NCBI GenBank assembly: GCA_014763715.1
Contig: JACXUV010000022.1
Coordinates: forward strand, 1-40,974
DNA: 40,974 nt
Origin: Rhodobacterales bacterium
GTDB taxonomy: Bacteria; Pseudomonadota; Alphaproteobacteria; Caulobacterales; Hyphomonadaceae
Direction: 5' to 3'
The translations under genes were made by a program, and so were the position numbers. Position 1 is the stretch's first letter. Every line of letters begins with the position of its first letter. The notes under the pieces are model-generated. The model was given only the letters and a program-made list of their open reading frames with translations, was not told where the DNA came from and did not search any database. Below are positions 32,595-40,974 of the stretch, one piece after another.

Positions 32595-33422
32595 CTACGG
32601 CTTTGCGACCCCTGCGATCGCCATGCTCAGTTCCCTGGCCAGAGTCCCCATTCCCTGGGGCGCACGGGCCAGATCCCCTGATTCGTGGGCCGCCTCGGCA
32701 TGCTCCACGAAAGCACTGCCTACGACAACCCCATCGGCAATTTTAGCCATTTCCGCAGCCTGTGCACCGGTTTTTACACCGAAGCCAACACAAACTGGCA
32801 GTCCGGACACGCGCCGGGCCATCTCAATATTCGCAGCGATTGCTGCAGGATCGGCGCTTCCTGCCCCGGTCACGCCGGTCACGGAGACGAAATACAGGAA
32901 ACCGGAAGCCCCTTCGGCGACCTTTTGCATGCGCGCCTCATGCGTGGTGGGCGTTGCCAGCCGGATCACCGAGAGGCCGTATTTCGCGTATTCTTCCCGC
33001 AAGGGGGCATCTTCTTCGGGCGGCAGGTCCACGATGATCGTGCCGTCGACGCCTGCCTTGTGAGCCGCTTCAGCGAACACGCCGTAGCCCATGGCATGAA
33101 CCGGGTTGGCATAGCCCATGATGATGATCGGCGTCGTCTGGTCGCTTTCGCGGAACCGGGCAATCAGAGCCAGCACATCGCGTAGCGTCGTCTTTGCTGC
33201 CAGCGAACGCAGCCCGGCCCTCTGGATAGCCGGGCCATCGGCCATCGGATCCGTGAAAGGCGCGCCCAGCTCGATAATATCGGCGCCATTGTCGCGCAGG
33301 GCACAGAGGGACTGATAGCTCGTCTCAAGATCCGGATCGCCCGCCATGAGGTAGGAGACCAGAACCGCGCGTTTTTCCGCCTTCGCGCGTTTGAAGGCAG
33401 CAGTGATACGTTCCGTCGGCAT
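32595..33422 (-). CDS. trpA: Tryptophan synthase subunit alpha
   Basis: Cleaves indole-3-glycerol phosphate to indole and passes the indole to TrpB. It has 275 residues. Catalytic Glu51 is in IIELGAPFTDPMADG and Asp62 follows, equivalent to Glu49 and Asp60 of the classical enzyme. YLMAGDPD and the phosphate-binding GFGVKTGAQAAEMAKIADG and VVGSAFV are also present. Its ATG at 33422 overlaps the cutA stop codon (TGATG), so translation is coupled. In most relatives trpA directly follows trpB; here two small genes lie between them. Confidence 0.96.
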   Translation of the reverse strand: MPTERITAAFKRAKAEKRAVLVSYLMAGDPDLETSYQSLCALRDNGADIIELGAPFTDPMADGPAIQRAGLRSLAAKTTLRDVLALIARFRESDQTTPIIIMGYANPVHAMGYGVFAEAAHKAGVDGTIIVDLPPEEDAPLREEYAKYGLSVIRLATPTTHEARMQKVAEGASGFLYFVSVTGVTGAGSADPAAIAANIEMARRVSGLPVCVGFGVKTGAQAAEMAKIADGVVVGSAFVEHAEAAHESGDLARAPQGMGTLARELSMAIAGVAKP

Positions 33423-33742
33423 CAGCTTTCCGTGTTTTCGTGAACCCAGGCGGCATAGGGGTCGTGTGCCTCGACACAAGGCAACGCCACCATGGCAGGG
33501 ACATCATAAGGGTGATGGGTGAGGACAAGCGCCTCGATCCGGTCCCAGTTCGCCTTCGGCGCCTTGAGCCAGAGAATGTATTCAAAGGCCTGTTCCACTA
33601 CGCCTTTCCAGCGATAAGTGGACGAAACCGGGCCTTCCAGGTTCGCGCAGGCCGCCAGTTTGTGCTCGACGGCGGCATCGCCGATATCCTCGGCAACGCG
33701 CTGTGACGGGCATGTGATGCGGATGAGGAGAAGATCGGTCAT
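33422..33742 (-). CDS. cutA: Divalent-cation tolerance protein CutA
   Basis: Small trimeric CutA1-type protein, 106 residues. It shows the family strands LIRITCPSQRVAEDIGDAAVE, LAACANLEGPVSSTYRWKG, EYILWLKAP and HHPYDVPAMVALP. The name comes from copper tolerance in E. coli; its real role is debated and may be signalling or metal binding. Its ATG overlaps the stop of the upstream lipoprotein gene (ATGA), and its own stop overlaps trpA (TGATG). It is therefore locked into the trp operon. Confidence 0.93.
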   Translation of the reverse strand: MTDLLLIRITCPSQRVAEDIGDAAVEHKLAACANLEGPVSSTYRWKGVVEQAFEYILWLKAPKANWDRIEALVLTHHPYDVPAMVALPCVEAHDPYAAWVHENTES

Positions 33743-34113
33743 TTCGAAAGCGCCTCCGGATCGCATTTTCCTACCTGCACAGCAGCCATGGGGATAACAG
33801 AGGCCGACCGTCCCTCATAAGGGATGCCCACCCCTGCGAGCTGGTCCCAGCCATAGCACTCCATGCCGTCATCGTCGCCAATGGGCGCATGGGCCTGCCC
33901 GCAAATACCTGTCTCTGTCCATTCAGCATCGCGCACAAGGTCTGTGCGCCCGTCTGCGAAGCAGAGCGCCGTCATGGCCCCCACAAGCGGGATCTTGTCG
34001 CCATTCTGCGCCGCCTCGAAATTTTCGGGCGTCACCTGGACATACTTGTACTTGGTAGTCGGCACGCAGGCCGCAACCAGGCTGAAGGCAATGGCGGACA
34101 GGAGCAACCTCAC
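33739..34113 (-). CDS. Small lipoprotein of unknown function inside the trp operon
   Basis: A 124-residue predicted lipoprotein I do not recognise. The signal [15 protein letters not shown] ends in a good lipobox with Cys16. The mature part has four further cysteines (ALCFA, GICGQ, MECYG, GKCDP) that could form two disulfides in the periplasm. I chose the GTG at 34113, which overlaps the trpB stop (GTGA) and starts the signal peptide; the frame is open to 34170. Its stop overlaps the cutA start by 4 bp. Overlaps at both ends mean it is translated with trpB and cutA. No functional link to tryptophan synthesis is evident. Confidence 0.8.
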   Translation of the reverse strand: MRLLLSAIAFSLVAACVPTTKYKYVQVTPENFEAAQNGDKIPLVGAMTALCFADGRTDLVRDAEWTETGICGQAHAPIGDDDGMECYGWDQLAGVGIPYEGRSASVIPMAAVQVGKCDPEALSK

Positions 34114-35321
34114 ATGTCCACTCCGAGATACTTGGCAACAGAGAACACATCCTTGTCGCCCCGGCCGCACATGTTGAGGATGATGAGACCATCCGAGCCG
34201 AGATCCTTTGCCACTTCCCCGACACGGGCGAGGGCATGCGAGGGCTCAAGCGCCGGGATGATGCCTTCAAGTTGGGTGCAGAGCTGGAAGGCATCCAGCG
34301 CTTCCTGGTCTGTGGTGGAGAGATATTCCGCCCGGCCGGTATCACGCAGGAAGGCATGCTCCGGCCCGATGCCCGGATAGTCGAGCCCGGCAGAGATCGA
34401 GTGCGCGTCGATGATCTGGCCCTCATCTGTCTGCAGGAGGTAAGTGCGGTTGCCGTGCAGGATGCCCGGCTTGCCGCCATTCAGCGCCGCCGCATGTTCG
34501 CCCGTCTCGATGCCATGGCCAGCGGCCTCGACACCGATCATGCGCACGCTTTCGTCTTCCAGGAAGGGATGGAACAGACCGATGGCATTCGACCCGCCAC
34601 CGATGCATGCCATCACCACATCCGGCAGGCGCCCTTCCCGCTCCAAGATCTGCGCGCGGGCTTCCTTGCCGATGATCGACTGGAAGTCGCGTACCAGTTC
34701 CGGGTACGGATGGGGCCCAGCCACGGTGCCGATGCAGTAGAACGTGTCCTCGACATTGGTGACCCAGTCGCGCAGGGCCTCGTTCATCGCGTCCTTCAGC
34801 GTGCCTGTGCCGGAAGAGACCGGCACGATCTCGGCGCCCAGCAGGCGCATTCGGAACACGTTCGGCTTCTGGCGCTCGACATCGGTCTCACCCATGAAGA
34901 CGACGCATTTCAGGCCGAAGCGGGCGCAGATCGTTGCCGTGGCGACGCCATGCTGGCCGGCGCCCGTCTCGGCGATGATGCGGGTCTTGCCCATGCGGCG
35001 GGCCAGAAGGACCTGCCCCAGACAGTTATTGATCTTGTGCGCACCGGTATGGTTCAGCTCGTCGCGTTTGAAGTAAATCTTCGCGCCGCCGAAATGCTCA
35101 GTCAGCCGCTCCGCGAAATAGAGCGGCGACGGGCGGCCGACATAATGGGTCCAGAGGTCGTCCATCTCGGCCTTGAAGGCAGGGTCTTCCTTCGCCTTGC
35201 GGTACTCGGCTTCGAGATCCAGGATCAGCGGCATCAGCGTTTCGGCGACATAGCGCCCACCAAACTCACCGAAGCGGCCATTCACATCCGGCCATTGATC
35301 CCAGGTATTTCTTACGTCCAT
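34110..35321 (-). CDS. trpB: Tryptophan synthase subunit beta
   Basis: PLP enzyme that condenses indole with serine to make tryptophan. It has 403 residues. Substrate and PLP motifs are [26 protein letters not shown] with PLP-lysine 96, GAGQHG, the phosphate loop GGGSNAIG, and FHPFLED. I start at the ATG at 35321, which overlaps the trpF stop as TGATG; a GTG at 35324 directly before it is also possible and adds one residue. Its stop overlaps the start of the lipoprotein gene. It is the second gene of the operon. Confidence 0.97.
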   Translation of the reverse strand: MDVRNTWDQWPDVNGRFGEFGGRYVAETLMPLILDLEAEYRKAKEDPAFKAEMDDLWTHYVGRPSPLYFAERLTEHFGGAKIYFKRDELNHTGAHKINNCLGQVLLARRMGKTRIIAETGAGQHGVATATICARFGLKCVVFMGETDVERQKPNVFRMRLLGAEIVPVSSGTGTLKDAMNEALRDWVTNVEDTFYCIGTVAGPHPYPELVRDFQSIIGKEARAQILEREGRLPDVVMACIGGGSNAIGLFHPFLEDESVRMIGVEAAGHGIETGEHAAALNGGKPGILHGNRTYLLQTDEGQIIDAHSISAGLDYPGIGPEHAFLRDTGRAEYLSTTDQEALDAFQLCTQLEGIIPALEPSHALARVGEVAKDLGSDGLIILNMCGRGDKDVFSVAKYLGVDM

Positions 35322-35956
35322 CACTTCGAGACCTCTTTGGCAGCGCGGAGAAAGGCCCGCACCAGCTCCCTGTCCTTTAGACCCCGCAGCCGCTCCACGC
35401 CAGAGGAGACGTCAACCGCCGGCGCACCTGTCGCAGCAACGGCATCTTTCACGTTTTCAGGCGTCAACCCTCCCGCGAGGATCCATGGCTTCGGTGCCTC
35501 CCAGCCCTTCAGGATCGACCAGTCGAAGGCGAGGCCATGCCCACCGGTCCGGTCGGCGCCCTTCGGGGGCTTGGCGTCGATGAGCAACCGGTCCGCCGCC
35601 TCATAAGCCTCTGCCCCTGCAAGGTCTGCCGCCGCTTCCACGCCGAAAGCCTTCCAGACCTCACACCCGGTCCGCGCGCGGATATCCGCCACGCGCTGCG
35701 GTGTTTCCCGCCCATGCAGCTGGAGCACGCGGATACCCGTGGCGACGACACGGTCGATCAGCGCATTATCGGCATCGACGAGCAGCGCAACCGGCACAGA
35801 TCGACCGACGCCTAGCAGCAAGGTCTCGGCCGCTTCCGGCGTCACATGGCGCGGGCTGGCCTCAACGAAGACAAAGCCGATCCAGTCCGCCCCCTCCTTT
35901 GCGCAGAAGCGCACGAGGTCCGGATCCCTGAGGCCGCAGATCTTTACACCAGTCAT
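35321..35956 (-). CDS. trpF: Phosphoribosylanthranilate isomerase
   Basis: Isomerises phosphoribosylanthranilate to CdRP in tryptophan synthesis. It has 211 residues. Family marks are the start [10 protein letters not shown] with catalytic Cys7, [34 protein letters not shown], and the phosphate-binding AGGLTPENV and VDVSSGVE. The chosen ATG at 35956 begins at the conserved strand; the frame is open to 35992. It is the first gene of the minus-strand trp/accD/folC operon. Its promoter probably lies in the short gap before the next gene, although no clear elements were picked. Confidence 0.96.
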   Translation of the reverse strand: MTGVKICGLRDPDLVRFCAKEGADWIGFVFVEASPRHVTPEAAETLLLGVGRSVPVALLVDADNALIDRVVATGIRVLQLHGRETPQRVADIRARTGCEVWKAFGVEAAADLAGAEAYEAADRLLIDAKPPKGADRTGGHGLAFDWSILKGWEAPKPWILAGGLTPENVKDAVAATGAPAVDVSSGVERLRGLKDRELVRAFLRAAKEVSK

Positions 35957-36015
35957 GGCTCCGGCGTTACGCCAGGCTGGGCGCACTGGCAATGCAGGGC
36001 AACTGAGAGCTCTGT

Positions 36016-36498
36016 TCAGTTCAGGATGGCATGGAAGGCCAGCATGCCTTCCTCACCGGGGGTCATGCGAGCAAAGGTCCAGCGCACATGCGTGATCTCC
36101 TCTGCCGAAGCCTTGCGGATGTAATCGCCATCCTCGATCAGCAGGCCGTCGCGCGGGGCGAAGGATTTGCCCCCGTCGATGGAGAAATCGACCGCAGCAT
36201 CATCGGCAATCACGGAGTCCTCGACATAGATCATGTCTTCCGGCACCGGGATGGTCATCACGACGCTGTCCTCTTCCACTGCGCCCTCATTCCGGAAGCT
36301 CACCACATAAGCGAGTTCTTCGCCGGGCTCGACCGCTTCGACGGGCACATACTCCGTCTCCGTCGATCCGTCCTCGTACTCCATCGACACCACTCTCTCG
36401 ACCGAGGCCGACGACAGCAGAACTTCAGCGCGCACAGGCAGGGCTGCCACGGTGCAAACCGCGAGAAGACAAAGGGAGACCGGAAAAACCTTGAGCAT
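36016..36498 (-). CDS. Secreted DUF11-like repeat-domain protein
   Basis: A 160-residue exported protein. A signal peptide (MLKVFPVSLCLLAVC..., cleavage near VRAEV at about 24) is followed by one immunoglobulin-like domain of the DUF11 / conserved-repeat type. It shows VEPGEELAYVVSFRNEG, VVMTIPVPEDMIYVEDS and VRWTFARMTPGEEG. Such domains are usually found in surface or envelope proteins, and here one stands alone. I chose the ATG at 36498 because it opens the signal peptide; the frame extends to 36639. It has no clear ribosome site. The short gap to trpF suggests it could be upstream on the same transcript, but its role is unknown. Confidence 0.72.
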   Translation of the reverse strand: MLKVFPVSLCLLAVCTVAALPVRAEVLLSSASVERVVSMEYEDGSTETEYVPVEAVEPGEELAYVVSFRNEGAVEEDSVVMTIPVPEDMIYVEDSVIADDAAVDFSIDGGKSFAPRDGLLIEDGDYIRKASAEEITHVRWTFARMTPGEEGMLAFHAILN

Positions 36499-36704
36499 GG
36501 ATCTTAATACGGGACACGTTTTCGCTAACGATTGTGACCATCCATCACAAGCGTTAAGATTAATTAAAAGACATCCTTTGGTAAGGCGTTCCTTCATCAA
36601 TCCCAGTAGTTGGGCAAAATGTGGGCCGCATCTGCCCATTTGTCCGGCAACGGATGGCTTGGTGACAGAATTTCTGCAGGCCGTCAGAACCGCGAGGCAC
36701 CGGA

Positions 36705-37247
36705 ATGAAACGCATAAAGCTCAGCCGCGCCTTCACATTGATTGAGCCCGGCCCCGTCACCCTCGTCGCGACGCATGACGGGCAGAAGGCCAATGTCATG
36801 ACGATCACCTGGACAATGGTGCTCGATTTTTCAGGGCGGATCGCCATCACGACCGGCCCATGGAACCATTCCTTCGAAGCGTTGCGCGAGACGCGTGAGT
36901 GCGTGGTGGCCATCCCCACGGTCGACATGATCGACACGGTGATCGGCATCGGCACCTGTTCCGGCGCCGACACCGACAAGTTCGATAAATTCGACCTTGC
37001 CCCAAAAAAAGCGAAACATGTCGGCGCGCCACTGCTCGGCAAATGCCTGGCAAATATCGAGTGCCGCGTGGAGGAGATCATCGAGCCACACGGCATCGTC
37101 GTCCTCGAAAGCCTCGCGGCCTATCGCGATGACACACGCAAGGAACAGCGCACCCTGCACGCCGTCGGTGATGGCACCTTTGTCGTTGATGGGCGGCGCA
37201 TCGACCGCAAGGCCATGATGGCCGCCAAGCTTCCCGGCGGCCTCTGA
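36705..37247 (+). CDS. Flavin reductase-like / FMN-binding split-barrel protein
   Basis: A 180-residue flavin-reductase-like domain. It has PGPVTLVATHDGQKANVMTI, VLDFSGRIAITTGPWNHS and LRETRECVVAIPTVDM, which fit FMN binding, and it spans the usual family length. It may be a flavin reductase or a flavoredoxin-like electron carrier. It stands alone on the plus strand between two minus-strand genes, divergent from the DUF11-like gene and convergent with tonB. No partner monooxygenase is seen nearby. Confidence 0.88.
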   Translation: MKRIKLSRAFTLIEPGPVTLVATHDGQKANVMTITWTMVLDFSGRIAITTGPWNHSFEALRETRECVVAIPTVDMIDTVIGIGTCSGADTDKFDKFDLAPKKAKHVGAPLLGKCLANIECRVEEIIEPHGIVVLESLAAYRDDTRKEQRTLHAVGDGTFVVDGRRIDRKAMMAAKLPGGL

Positions 37248-37263
37248 TCCGGCCCGCAGGAAA

Positions 37264-38031
37264 TCAGCGCTTCTGCTGCATCACGATGGTGAAACTGAGA
37301 TCCGTTTCGAGTGCCCCGTCTGGCGCGACAGGGAACGGCACTGCGGAGGTGACCGAAGACAGGCATCGCCGGTCATAGAGCCTGCTGCCGCTGCTGGTCC
37401 GTATTCCGACGAAAATGACCTCCCCGGCACGGGAGAGGCGGAACTCGACCTCGCAATTCCCTGCCCCGCGAACGCCCCGCGGCGCATGCCGGGACAGCTG
37501 CAGCCGGACATCCCGCAGATAGGCATCGAGCATTGCCTTGCCATCGCCATTCAGGCTGGCCGCGCCGGCAGATGCCTCTGCCTTCACAGGTTCAGGTTCG
37601 GAAGCCACCGCCGGAAGGTCTGAATCGACTGTCAGAACAGCCGGGCCTTCTGCAGCGCTTGCGGATTGCTCGCTCCCGGCATCAACCGCTGGAACCTCGA
37701 CCGGCAGCATATCCTCTGACGGAGCTGCCCCCACAGGCGGAGCCTGTTTTGCCACCGCCTCAATGGCTGGTGCTGGCGGCGCCTCAGAGACCTCCGGCAC
37801 GGGTACGGGGTTCTGCTTCTCCGGCTCTGGCGCTGCATCGGCTTCAGGCTCAGGCACAGATTCTGGCGCGGGCTCTTCCACCAGTGTCACGACAAATACA
37901 TCATCGCGCGCACCGAGACCGGACGCGCTGGCGGGTGCCAGCAGGAAAACACCTGCCAGCATGCCGCCATGGGCGAGCGCAGCCACAGCCACGCCCGCCA
38001 TATAGCTGGAGGTGAAAACCCTCCGCAGCAC
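37264..38031 (-). CDS. TonB family protein dedicated to the adjacent copper receptor
   Basis: Energy-coupling TonB-type protein of 255 residues. It has one N-terminal membrane helix (about 10-32, YMAGVAVAALAHGGMLAGVF), a long periplasmic Pro/Glu/Ala-rich spacer (about 45-165), and a C-terminal TonB-like domain (about 170-255: MLDAYLRDVRLQLSRHAPRG, CEVEFRLSRAGEVIFVGI). The GTG start at 38031 lies one base after the receptor stop codon, so translation is probably coupled. A later ATG at residue 11 is an alternative. The adjacency suggests it energises that receptor specifically. No exbB or exbD is in the window. Confidence 0.88.
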   Translation of the reverse strand: MLRRVFTSSYMAGVAVAALAHGGMLAGVFLLAPASASGLGARDDVFVVTLVEEPAPESVPEPEADAAPEPEKQNPVPVPEVSEAPPAPAIEAVAKQAPPVGAAPSEDMLPVEVPAVDAGSEQSASAAEGPAVLTVDSDLPAVASEPEPVKAEASAGAASLNGDGKAMLDAYLRDVRLQLSRHAPRGVRGAGNCEVEFRLSRAGEVIFVGIRTSSGSRLYDRRCLSSVTSAVPFPVAPDGALETDLSFTIVMQQKR

Positions 38032-38032
38032 G

Positions 38033-40180
38033 TCAGAACGCGACGTTTACGCTGAGATTGAACGACCGGCCCGGACCTGCGACCTGATGGAACGGATCAA
38101 CCCGGCCACCATATTTATAGTCGCCGAAGGCAATGCCGCCGAGCGGCAGATCATAGTCCTGATCCAGAAGGTTCTCGACGGCCGCCGCGAAGCGGACACG
38201 CCCGATTTCGCCGCCTGCCCGCAGATGCACGAGCACATAGCCGGGCGTCCGGAGTTCATTGCGCACGGCACTGACCGTGTCCTTCTCGTCGACCAGCTCA
38301 ACTTCGAGCGCCTGGGTCCAGACACCTTTCCGGTTCTCCAGGGCGAACAGGCCCTGCAACGGAGCGATATTGTAGAGGTTGTCACCCGTGTCCTGGTTTT
38401 CACCCTTCGCCCAGCTGACCGTACCGGAGAGACGCGTATCGCCATATTTGGACTGCCAGACCGGCATGCTGCCGATCGCTTCAAGTCCATAGAGTTCCGC
38501 ATCATGGTTGGCGAATTGCAGCATCGGGGATCCATCTTTCAGACTGCCGATCCGGTCTGCATCGATATAGTCGGAGACATAGCTGGCCCAGCCGGACACA
38601 CGCAACACGCGGCCATTCTCCGCGCCATCCGACCAGTCGAGTGTTGCGGCGAGGCTGCGCGCGACTTCCGGCTCCAGATTGATATCGCCGACATAGCCGG
38701 TGCCATCGCCGGTCATGTTGGTCATCGAGGCAGCCATGGAGCCGCGGCCCCAGGCGTAGCGCTCATAGAAGTTCGGCGACCGCGTTTTCTGGGCCGCGCC
38801 GAATTCGAGTGCCACGGTATCGCTCGGACGCCAGGTCGCCTTGGCGGTGACATCGAGATTGTCATCGTCGCGTTTCCGGTCTGCGGCATTGAACGCCGTG
38901 GCGGCCATGGCATCCGCCATGCTCATCATGCTGGTCCAGGAGTAAGGCTGAACCTCGCCGGTATCCATTTTGACATGCTCATAACGCACGCCGAGAAGGG
39001 TCGACCATTGCGGGGCCGGATTGGCTTCCCACTCGCCCCAGACACCGGTGCGGTTCCGCTCGCCATCATTGATGTTCACATAATCCAGCGGCGACATCAT
39101 CATGGAACCCGGCACGGCAGGCCAGTAATCGTCCATGGAAGCGCGGAACATCTCAGCCCCGACCCGCACCTGGCCCACACCTTCCACCGGCGTGTCATAG
39201 GACACCTTGGCCGAGAAATCCTCGCCCTCGGTGATCATCGGCATACCGCCGGTTGCCGCCCCGCCCTTGTCGGACAGGAAGTTCATCTCGTGGTCGACGC
39301 TGCGCCATGAGGCTTCCCCGGTCAGGATACCTGCGCCCAGCGGCCCTTCGCCATGCACCTGAACGCTGGTGCTCTTGTTGTCCGTCAGGTCCATGCGCTG
39401 GTTGGCAAAGCCCTCATAGGGCACGCCCTGCTGGCTGATCCGGACCCAGAGCAGGACATCGTCCGCCGGGCGCGCTGCCAGAAGCAGGGACTGGTCGTAG
39501 TTCTGGTACAGCGTGGAGCGTACTTCATCACCAGCGCCGGACTTGTAATTGTCGGCCTTGTTCCAGCTCGCCTCATACCGCGCGCTGACCTTTTCGCCAG
39601 CGACATTGGCCTGCAGGGAGGCCCCGATGCCGTTCGAGATGCTGCGATAGGTCGCCCCGACCTCACCGGAGACTTCGACGCCGCCGTCTGAAAATTCCGG
39701 CGCCCGGCTCTCGATCGAGATGATCCCGGCGATGTTGTCGCCGCCCATGCTGACAGGCGACAGGGTTGGCGTGACAATGATCCGCTCAACGCGCGATGCA
39801 TCGATATAGGACGTCACAGGGTTCATGTGGTTCGGGCAGTAATTCGTTGCCTGCTGGCCATCGACCAGAATACCGACCCGGTCATCGGCAAGGCCGCGCA
39901 GGACAGGCAGGGACGCAATCCCGCCATTCGACTGAACGGCAACACCCGGCACGCGGGAGATCAGCTGAAGCGAATCCGAGGACGTCGCAAGGCCCGTCTC
40001 GACCTTGTCCCCGGTGATTTCCGTTCCGCTGACAGCAACGCCGCCTTCAGCGGCCGTGCCCGCATCCTGCGCCTCGATCGGCGGAAGCTCTGTCGGGGCC
40101 TGCGCGGCAGCCGTCTGGGCAAGGCCCATGGAAGCGAGGATGGTGGCTGCGGTGCTGCACAGAAGCGTTTGTTTCTTCAT
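38033..40180 (-). CDS. TonB-dependent copper receptor (OprC/NosA family)
   Basis: Outer-membrane receptor of 715 residues that probably imports copper. A signal peptide ends near TAAAQA (about 27). The plug has PVLRGLADDRVGILVDGQQ and VERIIVTPTLSPVSMGGDNI. CxxxM is at Cys115-Met119 (CPNHM) and HxM at His297-Met299 (DHEM), spaced almost as in OprC of Pseudomonas, whose CxxxM...HxM site binds copper. Extra methionine clusters (SMMMS, SMMSMADAM, SMAASMTNM) fit metal handling. The barrel ends GRSFNLSVNVAF with the canonical terminal Phe. The frame is open to 40456, but the ATG at 40180 opens the signal peptide. tonB follows at once, and a DUF2244 gene precedes it. Confidence 0.9.
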   Translation of the reverse strand: MKKQTLLCSTAATILASMGLAQTAAAQAPTELPPIEAQDAGTAAEGGVAVSGTEITGDKVETGLATSSDSLQLISRVPGVAVQSNGGIASLPVLRGLADDRVGILVDGQQATNYCPNHMNPVTSYIDASRVERIIVTPTLSPVSMGGDNIAGIISIESRAPEFSDGGVEVSGEVGATYRSISNGIGASLQANVAGEKVSARYEASWNKADNYKSGAGDEVRSTLYQNYDQSLLLAARPADDVLLWVRISQQGVPYEGFANQRMDLTDNKSTSVQVHGEGPLGAGILTGEASWRSVDHEMNFLSDKGGAATGGMPMITEGEDFSAKVSYDTPVEGVGQVRVGAEMFRASMDDYWPAVPGSMMMSPLDYVNINDGERNRTGVWGEWEANPAPQWSTLLGVRYEHVKMDTGEVQPYSWTSMMSMADAMAATAFNAADRKRDDDNLDVTAKATWRPSDTVALEFGAAQKTRSPNFYERYAWGRGSMAASMTNMTGDGTGYVGDINLEPEVARSLAATLDWSDGAENGRVLRVSGWASYVSDYIDADRIGSLKDGSPMLQFANHDAELYGLEAIGSMPVWQSKYGDTRLSGTVSWAKGENQDTGDNLYNIAPLQGLFALENRKGVWTQALEVELVDEKDTVSAVRNELRTPGYVLVHLRAGGEIGRVRFAAAVENLLDQDYDLPLGGIAFGDYKYGGRVDPFHQVAGPGRSFNLSVNVAF

Positions 40181-40205
40181 GTTTCTTTTCTTTCTTTTGA
40201 GGGGA

Positions 40206-40784
40206 TCAGGCCGCGAGCGATTGGCCGCTGCGGCGTTTCTGGATTGCGGCTTCGATGGCGTCGGCCAGCGAAGTGCGTTCGGGGGGAGACAGGACGGAGC
40301 CGATTTCGATCTGGCGGGGCCCTGAGCGGAGCAGGAGCGCGTCGCACCCCTGCCCGGTATTGTTGACGCGATCGACGCGCAGCCAGTGCGGGGACAGTTC
40401 AGACCGCTCGATGGCATCGGCCGGACGGTGACGGGTTTCAACAAACAGGGATGCATCGGTCAGGCAGACACGCTGCCCATACTGGCCGAGCGATCTGGCA
40501 TGCCAGAGGATCAGCCCGCCAAGAGCGATTTCCGACAACATGACCAGCGGCGTGACCAGCCAGGCCCCCATCCACGCGGTTGCCAGGCAGATCATGGCCC
40601 CCGGCAGAACGAGAGAGCCCGCCAGGATGAAGGCCACGCGGTTGTTCAGCGACACGTTCGGCGTGATGAAGACATCCAGCCAGACATGTCCGGCCTCTTC
40701 ACCGGACGAAGCGCGGGACATGTCCTGGCCCCCGGTCTGGGGTGCCTGCAGCCTGTCTCGGGCTGCGATCAGATTGTTATGCAT
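40206..40784 (-). CDS. DUF2244 domain membrane protein
   Basis: Integral membrane protein of 192 residues from the chosen start, with two membrane helices (about 55-105: FILAGSLVLPGAMICLATAW and a second) between hydrophilic ends. The C-terminal LLRSGPRQIEIGSVLSPPER and LADAIEAAIQ match the DUF2244 family, and so does HWLRVDRV before it. The family's function is unknown; it is often linked to respiratory oxidase or metal genes. The start is uncertain: ATG 40784 or ATG 40721, the latter with a GGGGGCCAGGAC stretch before it. The stop is 25 bp before the copper receptor start, so an operon is likely. Confidence 0.78.
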   Translation of the reverse strand: MHNNLIAARDRLQAPQTGGQDMSRASSGEEAGHVWLDVFITPNVSLNNRVAFILAGSLVLPGAMICLATAWMGAWLVTPLVMLSEIALGGLILWHARSLGQYGQRVCLTDASLFVETRHRPADAIERSELSPHWLRVDRVNNTGQGCDALLLRSGPRQIEIGSVLSPPERTSLADAIEAAIQKRRSGQSLAA

Positions 40785-40869
40785 TGAAAATACATCCGAT
40801 TCCGGACGCGCAGGGCTTTCGCCAGCGCACCAAACACGCATGTCCGCAGACATGCGCGCGCGAGGAAAA

Positions 40870-40974
40870 TCAGATGTTCAGGGGCGGCCCGCGGGCGGGC
40901 GGCGGCGGGGCGGCAAGGCCGCGGCCGGGGGCGATATAGTCAAAATCCGACAGGAAAGCCGCAGGCGCCTGAAC
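40870..40974 (-). CDS. C-terminal end of a probable DUF2946 protein (partial)
   Basis: Only the last 34 codons are in the window; the gene runs in from the right edge. The visible end is AFLSDFDYIAPGRGL followed by AAPPPPARGPPLNI and a stop. A proline-rich tail ending in RGPP is typical of DUF2946 proteins, small exported Cys/His proteins commonly found next to TonB-dependent copper receptors. The reading is supported by this context and by good coding character, but the identity rests on a short tail. Confidence 0.5.
   Translation of the reverse strand, partial: VQAPAAFLSDFDYIAPGRGLAAPPPPARGPPLNI

Noticed and set aside
34236-35606. 456-codon plus-strand frame across trpB and trpF
   Set aside because: It is antisense to two clear trp genes and shows no domain; it is a product of high third-position GC.
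38012-39310. 432-codon plus-strand frame opposite the copper receptor
   Set aside because: It is a shadow of the receptor gene with no family features.

Overview
The window is GC-rich DNA from an alphaproteobacterium, most likely a marine member of the Hyphomonadaceae (Hyphomonas-like). The evidence is two conserved gene blocks, FYDLN-type protein/aroA/cmk/rpsA/ihfB and trpF/trpB/trpA/accD/folC, an AccD that has lost most of its zinc-ribbon cysteines, large TonB-dependent receptors, and a beta-helix/diheme cytochrome pair of the type named after Hyphomonas (HNE_0200 family). This assignment is an inference from gene content. No rRNA, integrase, transposase or CRISPR array was seen. One tRNA-Ala(GGC) is present.

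Layout. 1-5.2 kb: two divergent TonB-dependent receptors, the first cut by the window edge. 5.2-10.1 kb: an HSL-type esterase, a DsbA/HCCA-isomerase-like protein, a membrane-anchored protein of unknown function, glmM (cell-wall precursor) and cysQ. 10.2-15.6 kb: an exported caspase-like protein with a second, catalytically dead caspase-like half, an ArsR/SRPBCC pair, a lipoprotein with two FKBP domains, threonine dehydratase, and an AT-richer NYN-domain gene. 15.6-18.4 kb: the diheme cytochrome and beta-helix lipoproteins in an overlapping operon, then a DUF1150 gene. 18.7-30.3 kb: a LysE exporter, tRNA-Ala, the acidic FYDLN protein, aroA, about 5 kb of accessory genes (palindromic repeat, AT-rich membrane protein, macro domain, serine hydrolase, Old Yellow Enzyme, SDR), then cmk, rpsA with an unusual C-terminal HhH-like extension, ihfB and mscL.

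30.3-36 kb (minus strand): a tightly overlapping operon trpF-trpB-lipoprotein-cutA-trpA, followed after 28 bp by accD-folC. It joins tryptophan, fatty-acid and folate synthesis; the lipoprotein and cutA are wedged between the two tryptophan synthase subunits. 36-41 kb: a secreted DUF11-like protein, a flavin reductase, and a copper-uptake locus. That locus has a TonB protein immediately downstream of an outer-membrane receptor carrying the CxxxM...HxM copper site of OprC/NosA, preceded by a DUF2244-type membrane protein and the tail of a probable DUF2946 protein.

The observations most worth following are the caspase/pseudocaspase tandem, the ribosomal protein S1 extension, the copper locus with its dedicated TonB, the rearranged trp operon, and the accessory insert that splits aroA from cmk.
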